Below are positions 39,501-47,700 of a stretch of 64,000 bases of DNA, piece by piece. Source of the DNA: CAZPWF01 sp964610775 (GTDB lineage Bacteria > Patescibacteriota > Saccharimonadia > Saccharimonadales > JACQNP01); assembly GCA_964610775.1 (NCBI GenBank), contig CAZSZC010000001.1:1-64000 (forward strand). Reading direction: 5' to 3'. Every line of letters begins with the position of its first letter. Within the stretch, counting starts at the first letter, position 1. The position numbers and the translations under genes are program-made. Under the pieces are notes generated by a model. It worked only from the letters and a program-made list of their open reading frames with translations, searched no databases and was not told the origin of the DNA.

Positions 39501-42304
39501 ATGCGGACGGTAGTTTATCTGAATGGAACACCATTCTCAATTTATCAAACTCACGGATTGGCCACACTCTGATAGCATGGCAAGGTGGCCTGTATAGGCT
39601 TGGTGGATGTCGTGCTCAGGACCCTTCAACCGGTTCATGTACCGACACGGTGTTGGATGTTGACTACGGAGTTGTCAATGAAGATGGTGAGGCTAGTACT
39701 GTAGCTACTTCTGTTGCGAGCGGTGCTTCACCCTGCAGTGGCGGTAGTCCATATAGTTGTGACTTACCTAGTGCATCTGTTGGAAAAATGTTAAATGCTT
39801 CTGTTATTCTAAATGGTTATCTATATATAATGGGAGGTTGCACAAATAACGCCTGCACCACCTATTCGTCCGGGATTACTTACCAGGCAATTGGTAGTGA
39901 TGGAACGTTACAAAAACCAAGTTCTTGTAGTGGTAGCTATACAGATTCCTATTGTGTAAGCTCTGTTTCGCTACCAAACGCATTGGGGGCACCGGCGACA
40001 GCTATTTTTAATGGAAGGATATATATTATTGGTGGTTTCCCTAGTATTACTAATATATCGTACACGGCTGTTAATAGTGATGGTAGTCTAGGGGCCTTTT
40101 CGAATACTGATACCACTTCAATAGGAGCTGAAGACGTATCCTATCCATTTGCTTATGCAAGGGCTAATCCTGCTTCCGCTGGCTCAAATCCTGGGAACCT
40201 TTACATCATAGGTGGTTGTACTGGGGCAACAGGTATTGGATGCTCTACCTACACAGAAGGTGTATATAAGTGCAATATTAACACTTCCGGTGTCCCTTCG
40301 GGCTGTACAACAACGGGGCAACTTCAGATTGGTACGGCCACAGGCGCAAGCGGTGTTGGGCTGGGCGCATTTGCTGGAGCAGTTTATGCTAATTATATAT
40401 ATCTTATGGGAGGTCTAGCGCCAGGTATAACTGATCTTACAACTGTTCGTTACGCCAAATTTGACAATAGTAACAACATTGTTACAGTGGGCTCTGGTTG
40501 GGTTGAGTCACCAAATCAAATTTTAGTAGGTCGGCGACGTGGGTCTGGCTTTGGTTACAATGGGCATCTCTATGTACTTGGAGGTTATGATGGTACAGAC
40601 GCTTTGGCAGATATTGAATTTGCTCGCATTGAAGTTAGTGACGGTAGTATAGGAGCTTTCTCTGCTTCATCGGTAAGCATAAACAAGCGCTGGGGTCTCA
40701 CAGCACCAGTATCTAATTCGTACGCATATGTTATCGGTGGCTGCATCGCTGGTGCAGCACCTTCAAGTTGTAGTAATAGAACAAACTCAATACAAACGTT
40801 CCAGATTTATAATAATGATAGCGGGACAGTAAAATCTTATACAGCAGCAAGTGACGATACTTTTGCGACATCAACTGATCGCTGGGGAGCAGGAGCGGCA
40901 ATATACAACGGTTATATTTACGTGGCGGGAGGTTGCACTAGTGCCACAGACTGTACAGCGACAACTTCAAACGTTCAAAAAGCATCAATAAGCACATCAG
41001 ATGGTAGTATAGGTTCTTGGACGGATACTACTGCTAGCCTTCCCGCAGCGAGGGCGTGGGGTAAGCTTGTTGTAGCTGGAGGCACACTATACTGGATTGG
41101 AGGTAGGGATAACGCTGGTTTCAGATACACAACTGTTTATTACGGGACTCCGTCGTCAGGTGATGTTACAAGCTGGAGTACCGCCAGTAATGGACTGCCC
41201 TTAGCAAAGGAGCGTTTTGGGGTCGCTGTTTGGAATGATCGTATATATGTTCTAGGGGGGCTAAACGGTCTGGGTGTATCAGCCACAGTCTACATAAGCC
41301 CACAACAGAGCTCTGGAGGTAATATTACTTCTGGTTGGAGTAGCTCTGGGAATCAGTTTAATGTTTCTCGATCTGGTGACATGGCAGTTGCTTATGCAAA
41401 TAATCTGTATGTACTTGGCGGCAACGACGGCACGAACTATCTAAACGATGTTCAATTTACTCAAATAAATTCCGACGGTACGATAGATGCATGGTCGTAT
41501 ACTACTAGTTTGCCTATGTCCTTTAGTGATGGTGAAGCTTTCGCTGCTAATGGATATATGTATGTACTTGGTGGCAGATCGGCGGCTTCGACGTGCGCAC
41601 CCAATACACTTATTGCGCCAATCAGTGCCAACACAACTATAGCCAGTGGAAATAATCCTACTGGGGTAGGGGAATGGTCTCAGAATAACGTTCGCTATAC
41701 CGGAGACCGGTACGGTGCAGCTGTTGCATACAACAAGGGTAAGTTTTATATGATGGGCGGCGGTTGCTCGTCGCCACTATCTTCAAATCGTCATTACTAT
41801 GCAGTGGTTAAGTCACAGCCCCAAGTCGCCAAATATTCGCGAATGATTGACACCGATACGGACGTATTCCCTAACTCATGGTTATTGAATGGACTCGATA
41901 ACTCTATCGGTGCGCGGTGGCAGGTTAGGTATAGTTCCATGAACGATATTGATGGAGTTGCAACTGACTGTGGGACGGCTGACATGTCGACTTGGGGTCA
42001 GGAAACAAACTTCGGTGATGTAACTTTGGGCAATGTCGAGACATATACTCCAAAGGACGGTAGTGGTAATAATATAAATTGCGCTAGATATTACTATTTT
42101 TCCGTAAGTATAGATGCATCACAAACGTTTGGTTATCCTGAAGACGTACAAAGAGGGCCAACCTTTACAGACTTATCATTGTTCTTTACGTCTGATCCTA
42201 GTAAGCGTTTGCGTCATGGTAAAACTTTTACTGGTGGTGAACAGCAACCTCTGGACACTCCTTGCCGTCAAAGTGGCGGCCAAGCCAACTGCCCTTTGCC
42301 TTAA
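36569..42304 (+). CDS. Membrane-anchored Gly-rich/Kelch-repeat surface protein (1911 aa)
   Basis: A basic cytoplasmic tail precedes a TM helix (about residues 85-105, LVCVLLALLLLVTIFY). An ordered extracytoplasmic domain (110-375) ends YPISIDPSVYIE. Next comes a glycine-rich domain (about 428-715) opening with SWSVPAGVTSITIQTWGAGG, the usual start of Gly-rich adhesin/tail-like domains. About a dozen Kelch-type blades follow (about 755-1745), for example LYVLGGYDGTDALADIEFA and IYVIGGDATF, probably two beta-propellers. A C-terminal domain closes the protein. Kelch propellers usually bind proteins or glycans; binding to the exterior partner is inferred. Several blades carry Cys pairs (GGCTNNACT), suggesting disulfides. 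Confidence 0.8.
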   Translation: MENRYSRSNTRYRPPESTGVSTEVAKTQESATIHSDQKPAPLPPKKDRKKSVKMKRFARRDNILVIRLPGFIKRPLDFAARHKVMSRLVCVLLALLLLVTIFYEAFNAQFKSLQYKLSPKAEALIGKSNDQYAEKLQFDQKSQVYQYNQGYKVSSGDIAGQTSGPKFSATFNDDPNKGVQITDPQYGTSITIKPKFRLESPRKEVNRLVYPLFGKEAAKVLTLRAGSMKEDIVLEKSYGDSMKFDYELVLPKELESRVESDGSLGFYGPDNTALLGNVTTSNDQDAQLLDKARTNAKKTKLIFSMPAPYIKEFAVKVPKKTAKFELNGNILTLKAEQLNNLRYPISIDPSVYIETAAKLMRGNNETNTDFDVDNELVQKSQTTGARIDAWSSTNNLSNPTWGQGTAVAGGFIYSAGGVVGSAVNTVTYYSAGTTSWSVPAGVTSITIQTWGAGGGGGTNNGSGSGGNGGGGGYAKGVVTVTPGDSISIAVGSGGAKAAGNLSGGKGGGYTAVTNTTTATLLMKAGGGGGGGGGRGSGNGGAGGAGGGASGIIGSNGSGTSPGGRGGPGLAGSAGAGGTAGTGGAAGAAGAADAGGNAAGGATCATAGSGTGGAGGTGGGGSGGAITSTCANGGGGGGGRYGGGGGGSTTTNNRGGGGGGGGSDYVTGSSQVETAGSGTAPGNSGDSNRNGAGTGGTGGSTSTATNGADGGVVITYTTSGTGITDSLHWAKFNTSTNAIESPNPGTGACSGWCTNSAYNLPASLKDLSLVAYNGFLYAIGGANSGGTPQTTVYIAKIGANGEPQLWHPSGGTPVYWYTDTALSAARSKFAAVAYNNKLYILGGLTTSSTLLSSNTVQYATINPMGTLSTWTSTGMSALSSARYGLAAQIYNDTIYVIGGDATFTGSPITTVEYAKLNSDGTMNSWVTTSSLATSGRLTMGGSFSAILSGYIYVGGGCTAVNGSGYCTSIASDVQLASINADGSLSEWNTILNLSNSRIGHTLIAWQGGLYRLGGCRAQDPSTGSCTDTVLDVDYGVVNEDGEASTVATSVASGASPCSGGSPYSCDLPSASVGKMLNASVILNGYLYIMGGCTNNACTTYSSGITYQAIGSDGTLQKPSSCSGSYTDSYCVSSVSLPNALGAPATAIFNGRIYIIGGFPSITNISYTAVNSDGSLGAFSNTDTTSIGAEDVSYPFAYARANPASAGSNPGNLYIIGGCTGATGIGCSTYTEGVYKCNINTSGVPSGCTTTGQLQIGTATGASGVGLGAFAGAVYANYIYLMGGLAPGITDLTTVRYAKFDNSNNIVTVGSGWVESPNQILVGRRRGSGFGYNGHLYVLGGYDGTDALADIEFARIEVSDGSIGAFSASSVSINKRWGLTAPVSNSYAYVIGGCIAGAAPSSCSNRTNSIQTFQIYNNDSGTVKSYTAASDDTFATSTDRWGAGAAIYNGYIYVAGGCTSATDCTATTSNVQKASISTSDGSIGSWTDTTASLPAARAWGKLVVAGGTLYWIGGRDNAGFRYTTVYYGTPSSGDVTSWSTASNGLPLAKERFGVAVWNDRIYVLGGLNGLGVSATVYISPQQSSGGNITSGWSSSGNQFNVSRSGDMAVAYANNLYVLGGNDGTNYLNDVQFTQINSDGTIDAWSYTTSLPMSFSDGEAFAANGYMYVLGGRSAASTCAPNTLIAPISANTTIASGNNPTGVGEWSQNNVRYTGDRYGAAVAYNKGKFYMMGGGCSSPLSSNRHYYAVVKSQPQVAKYSRMIDTDTDVFPNSWLLNGLDNSIGARWQVRYSSMNDIDGVATDCGTADMSTWGQETNFGDVTLGNVETYTPKDGSGNNINCARYYYFSVSIDASQTFGYPEDVQRGPTFTDLSLFFTSDPSKRLRHGKTFTGGEQQPLDTPCRQSGGQANCPLP

Positions 42305-42313
42305 ATATTTAAA

Positions 42314-43276
42314 CTATTTACCAAGTGCATTCACGTAATCGTACGTTATTTTGGATAGCATAGATATATCGGTATCGGTTGACGCACTGTCTGGGCCATT
42401 TAGCATGACACACAGTAAGTAATTTCGTTTTGGGTAGTAGATAATACCGCAGTCACTCTGAACATCGTTACTATAGTTACCTATTTTGTGGGCAATTTTT
42501 ATATTTTTGTCGGCAACGCCAGCTGCAAGACGATTGTTAAAGTTACTTTTTGTTAGATATTGTAGTATCTGTTGAGAGTCTTCTTTATTGTTGTAACAAG
42601 AAAAGTATAGGCATTTCAAAATTGAGCTATACGCTCGCGCACTCATCAAAACCGTCAGATCTTTATTCTGGCTAAAGTCAACGTCGGTGTACTGATAGAC
42701 AGTCCGATCCTCGGGTATTTTTCCTTTTACAGAAGCTGCTATGACGGCGAGAGCGGTATTATCTGACTGTTCTAGCATAATTTGAGCAGCCTCTCTGACG
42801 GACAATGTGTAGCCTGCTCCTTTTTTGTACAGTTCACCAAAAGAGCTATCGAGCATATCTTTGGTCACAGTGACTTTCTGGTCCAGATTAACATTACCAA
42901 GCTCCACAGCCTTAAACAAATCCATAGCAGCAGGAACTTTTAGAAGTGATGCAGCCACCTCTCTATTGTCACCATTTACTCTAATTGAAGCCCCTGTTGG
43001 CAGGTATTCAAAATATATACTGCCGGTGAGGCCATGCTTATCATAGTAGGCCCCTATTTGCTGCTTAAGTGTCGAAAAATTTATTTGTGGATCATTAGGA
43101 TCATCTATGAAGATTCGCTTTGCTAGTAAGTCATATTTTCTAGATTCTTTCTGTAAGGAATCTCCAGGTGTGTTTCTTGATGCTGAGTGATTTTTACCGA
43201 TTATAAAGGGAACATAGGTTAGCCCGAATATGGTCAGTGATACAAAGATTCCAACAAGTATTCGTTTCTTGGTCAT
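42314..43276 (-). CDS. Class A beta-lactamase-fold serine hydrolase, membrane-anchored
   Basis: After an N-terminal TM/signal (ILVGIFVSLTIFGLTYVPFI), the 320-aa protein shows the three penicillin-recognising motifs: S110-L-L-K113, S171-D-N173 and K264-I-G266. The deacylating Glu of true class A beta-lactamases (ExxLN, expected about 36 residues after SDN) is not seen. It may therefore be a PBP-like acyl enzyme, carboxypeptidase or transpeptidase rather than a resistance enzyme. It is the only minus-strand gene in the island. A TATAAT (43288-43283) lies 6 nt before the ATG, so its mRNA is probably leaderless. Confidence 0.8.
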   Translation of the reverse strand: MTKKRILVGIFVSLTIFGLTYVPFIIGKNHSASRNTPGDSLQKESRKYDLLAKRIFIDDPNDPQINFSTLKQQIGAYYDKHGLTGSIYFEYLPTGASIRVNGDNREVAASLLKVPAAMDLFKAVELGNVNLDQKVTVTKDMLDSSFGELYKKGAGYTLSVREAAQIMLEQSDNTALAVIAASVKGKIPEDRTVYQYTDVDFSQNKDLTVLMSARAYSSILKCLYFSCYNNKEDSQQILQYLTKSNFNNRLAAGVADKNIKIAHKIGNYSNDVQSDCGIIYYPKRNYLLCVMLNGPDSASTDTDISMLSKITYDYVNALGK

Positions 43277-43373
43277 GCTCTGATTATAAACAATATTGTT
43301 AATAGTTCGCAGACAATAGAAACTAAGTTAAACGTGACTACGAAGTGATAATCTGTCAAAATAATAATAAGTC

Positions 43374-44462
43374 ATGAGGGAACAAGACAATAGAAGATCA
43401 GAAAATGTCCGCTTAGTGAGGCTACCCAATGGGCGGTTGGTTTCTGAAGAGCAAGCCAAGAAATCTATAGTATCCACAGAACAGACTCAACAGACTCCAA
43501 ATCCTATTTCACCGAAAGTAGTGTCGAAGGCCTCACGTCGTGAAAGAAAAGAAGCAGCCATACGAGTAACTAAGGCAGAGACAGCATCGCAAAAAGGCTC
43601 ATTGAGTAGCGATGATAGTGATATTCTTGAAGTCTGGAAGAAACAAGAGGAACTAAAAAAAGAAACAGAACGAATGGAACTTGAGTATGAGCTTACCAAA
43701 AAAATGGCGAGGGAACTCAAGCTTAAGCTCAAAGAACGTAATCAGCCATATGAGGGTGAGGGGATTGATGATGCTTTTAAGGATTTGCTATCGCCAGAAG
43801 CCAAAGATCTAGCTAAAAAAATAAAGCCAAAGCTTCAGAAAACAAAACATATCTCTAAAAACATACTATACTCTACTTGGCTTTCAGTTAAAAAGTACAT
43901 AAAGTTCTTTAAATTAGCCATAAATAAGTATCTGAATTCAAAAAAGCTAAAATTAGCTACAATACCATTCGTTATATTGTTAGTGGTCGGTATTGTAGTA
44001 ACCAAGCCATTTAGCCATCATATTAGCGTACACGATGTTCAGGGGGCGAGCCAGAGTAATAGTCCGAGTATAGAAAAGGACGCAAAACCAGATTTTGCGA
44101 CACTATATCCGGCTGATAAAACGATAGAACAGCTCGGTGGATTTACCCGAGTAAGTCCTCCCGACAGTGCTCCTGCTTACGCTTTTGCAGACGCTGTTGA
44201 GAATATCAAGATAAAACTAACACAACAGCAATTACCGGATGCTCTAAAAACGAGTCCAACTGGTGTCGAAGATTTAGCAAAACGATATAATGCTACAAAA
44301 CTTTTGCAGGTAGATAATACTAATGTGTATTTAGGAAAGTCTGAGAAGGGACCGCAGACGGCGATATTTACCAAGGATGGATTGCTTGTATTTGTGGTAG
44401 CCGAAAAAGAGCTATCAGAGATCCAATGGGTGCGGTATGTGACGAATCTCGTCAAAAGATGA
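43374..44462 (+). CDS. Coiled-coil single-pass membrane protein (362 aa)
   Basis: No family is recognised. The N-terminal half is cytoplasmic, highly charged and helical (VWKKQEELKKETERMELEYE), then very basic up to a TM helix at about residues 193-212 (TIPFVILLVVGIVVT). Outside is a domain of about 140 residues containing LYPADKTIEQLGGFTRVSPP and ending QWVRYVTNLVKR. It ends with TGA, one of the codons showing that UGA is a stop here. It is divergent from the beta-lactamase-fold gene and precedes the third fibre gene. Confidence 0.7.
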   Translation: MREQDNRRSENVRLVRLPNGRLVSEEQAKKSIVSTEQTQQTPNPISPKVVSKASRRERKEAAIRVTKAETASQKGSLSSDDSDILEVWKKQEELKKETERMELEYELTKKMARELKLKLKERNQPYEGEGIDDAFKDLLSPEAKDLAKKIKPKLQKTKHISKNILYSTWLSVKKYIKFFKLAINKYLNSKKLKLATIPFVILLVVGIVVTKPFSHHISVHDVQGASQSNSPSIEKDAKPDFATLYPADKTIEQLGGFTRVSPPDSAPAYAFADAVENIKIKLTQQQLPDALKTSPTGVEDLAKRYNATKLLQVDNTNVYLGKSEKGPQTAIFTKDGLLVFVVAEKELSEIQWVRYVTNLVKR

Positions 44463-44521
44463 TACTAGTACTATATGGCTAGCATGACAGTACTTATGCA
44501 CTATTTTCGCGTTCTGTAAAG

Positions 44522-44530
44522 TTATCCACA
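44522..44530 (+). promoter_or_regulatory. Perfect DnaA-box-like 9-mer TTATCCACA
   Basis: It lies in the 242-nt gap 44463-44704, inside a small hairpin (GTTCTGT/ACAGAAC). Weaker relatives (TTTACACA, TTTACACT) follow. There is no dnaA gene or clustered array, so an origin is not claimed. The rest of the gap is A-rich leader. Confidence 0.4.
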
Positions 44531-44704
44531 GAACAGAGGTGGTTTATCTGTAAAAACCTTTACACAACTACCATAAGAGATTTACACTAGTAGTGATCTG
44601 TAAAAAATAAACACAAAAACAAAAAAACCAGATCAAATCAAAAAAACTGACTGCTATCGGCGAAGTAGTTAGAAACAAAAAATAAAAAATAAAAAGCGAG
44701 CAAG

Positions 44705-47700
44705 GTGAAAACCAAACAAGCGCACCATATTGTGCGACGTTGGTCGTACAGGAAATCAGTAGTCCGCAACCTCAAGTTATGGGGCTTGGGGCTGTTTTTG
44801 GTCTTGGCCACTCTCGCTGTATTTTCTTATACGCGCGCGGGCGTATATACGCGTACGCGCGGGCAAGCGCGCGCGGCGACTAGCAGCACACTCAATTTCC
44901 AGGCTCGTTTGCTAACGGCCTCAGGTGGTGTGGTTCCAGATGGGAGCTACAGTATTGCATTCAACCTCTACAACGTATCTAGCGGTGGCACTACTCAGTG
45001 GACCGAAACCCAATCACTCACAACCAAAAACGGATATTTGAGTGTCTACCTTGGTAGCAGTACACCGTTCCCTGGAACGATTGATTGGAGTCAGGAGCAG
45101 TACCTAACCATGAACGTTAATGGTGATGGTGAGATGACGCCACGCATCAAACTAACTGCCGTACCATTTGCCTTTGCAGCCGAATCACTAATCAAAACCA
45201 ACGGCGGGAACAAGGCTACCCTAAGCTGGTTAACTCCAACGGCTAATCGAACAATTAATTTGCCGGATGCTGACGGAACTGTCGCGCTTTCATCAGGTGG
45301 AACTTTCACAAACAATGGCATCCTCTATGGTAACGGCACAAGCGTTATCCAAAGTACTTCTGCTGGCATGACAGGACAGTGCTTGGTAGCGACCACAGGC
45401 TCTGCTCCGAGTTGGAGTACCTGTGTTTCGACATTGCAGGGCAATTACGATAATAGTTCAAATCCACAAATAACTCTCAATAACACCCAGGGTAAAATCA
45501 CAATCCAAGACAATGCCACTCCACTGGGTGGCAATTTGTTTGAGATCACTAATAACGGTGGTGCTACCAAGTATCTGGCGATTAGTTCTGCGGGTGTTAG
45601 CACGAGCGGCACGCTAACCAGTGGTGGTGCGTTGACCGTAACCAGTGGTGGCGCCTCTATCTCGGGTGGCCTGAACAACAATACGGGCGGTATCACAAAT
45701 GCGGGCAGTATTACAGGAGTTGGTGCCAACATAACCGCAACTGGTGCATTGGCTATCACAAGCGATACAACGAACTCAATAACGATCGATTCAGGTACAA
45801 CCGGTAATGTGAATGTAGGAACAGGTGCTAGCGCTAAAACAATTAACATTGGTAATTCTACCGGTGCAACTTCAATAAAAATTGATTCTGGAACGGGCAA
45901 TATTGATATCGGGACAACTGCTCAATCACGCGCTATTAACATTGGCACGGGCGCCGCATCGCAATCATTAACTTTGGGCTCAAATAATGGATCCTCAAGT
46001 ACTTTACTTCAAGCAGGGACAGGTGGCATTCAGATTGATACTGGTGCTGATGTAATCATTGGTACCGCGGATACTAACGCAAATCTGTTAGTAGTTGACA
46101 CAAAAACCAACACAGGCGATCCAACTGGAACTAATGGTGCAATCTACTATAACTCGTTTGCTAACAAATTTCGATGTTTCCAGAACAACATATGGGTGGA
46201 CTGTATTGGATCAGGAGGGAGTACAAATGCAACGGCTAGTATTGTTTCAGGGTTAGCAAATGTAGGAGCAAACGTTACTGGTGCTGCGGTCGAGACACTA
46301 ATATTCACAAGCGCTACGGCGGTTTCAAATACTGCAGGCGTCACTGGTTTTACTGCGCCCGCCGACGGTAGTTTCCGAACATGTTTAATAAAAAACAATG
46401 CCAATATTACAGCCGGCACACTAAGCTTGCGATGGAGAGTGAACGGAGTTTCAGTTGGAGCTGCCGCGTGTAACATGGATTCTACGGCTGCACTTAGAAG
46501 GCAGTCTACAACAAGCTTGGATGCTAATACGGTGACTTTTGCTGCAGGCGATACGATTGGAGTTGCTTTTGACACAGTGGGATTAGCACCAACTACAGAT
46601 GATTTTACAGTGTACTGGACAGTTGAATACAATGCAGCAAATCCAACTACCTCCAATGCGACTCTGCAGGATGCATACAACAATTCAATCTCTCCAGCCA
46701 CGATCTTAAGTTCCGATAACAAGGATCTCAAAGTAACTTTAGCTGATACGACGACAGACAGTAATTTCTTGGTGGATATCGCTACAGGCTCAACTGGCAA
46801 ATTTGCAGTTCAAAATAACGGAGTTGACGTTTTTTCAATAGACAGTTCTACGATAACGGCGTCGGGTGCATTAACATCTACAAGCACTATCACAGGTACT
46901 ACTCTCAACGGAACGACTGGCATCAACACTGGTGCTGGTGCTGGAACGCAACGTATTGATGCGACAGGAAACTTATTGAACATAGCTGGTCTCACTCTCT
47001 CGGGTGCCATATCTGGCGGAACCACCTACACTGGCTCGGGTAATATCAATACAACCGGTGGTGTGATTCAGACAAACAGCACAACTCGCATCGATAACAG
47101 TGGTAATTTGATGAATATCGGAAACATCACTGGTAGCGGGACTTTGACACTAGCTTCTGGTGGCTCAAGTGATCTAACTCTCGATTCCGCAAGTAACACG
47201 ACATTGATAGCTGCCAACGATACTACCTTGCAGCGAGTCGCTGCGGGTGTGTATAGTTTTGATCTTAAAGATAGCTTGGCAACTACACTTAAGCTCACAA
47301 ACAGCGGTACCGGCGTATTGGACTTGAATATTGATGAGGGTGATTTAAAAACCGCTAACACTAGTAGGCTAACAAATAGCGGTGCTCTGCAAAATATTTC
47401 TAGTCTAACCTTGTCTGGTGCCATCTCTGGCGGCACTTCTTATTCAGGTTCCGCAAACATCAATACTACTGGTGGTGTGATTCAGACTAATAGCACGACT
47501 CGAATTGATAACTCCGGTAATCTGACCAACATTGGTAATATCACTGGTAGCGGGGCTCTTATCTTAGCGTCGGGCGGTAGTGGCACGCTTACTCTTAATT
47601 CTGCAGATAATGTGCTAAACATTGACTCTACAGATACTAGTATTAGGCGTTTGGCGAGTGGTGCGCTTGATATTAATCTTGAAGATGCTGCTAATACGAC

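Noticed and set aside
44463..44704. Replication origin
   Set aside because: There is only one perfect DnaA-like box, no array, no dnaA/dnaN, and the AT richness is explained by an A-rich leader.
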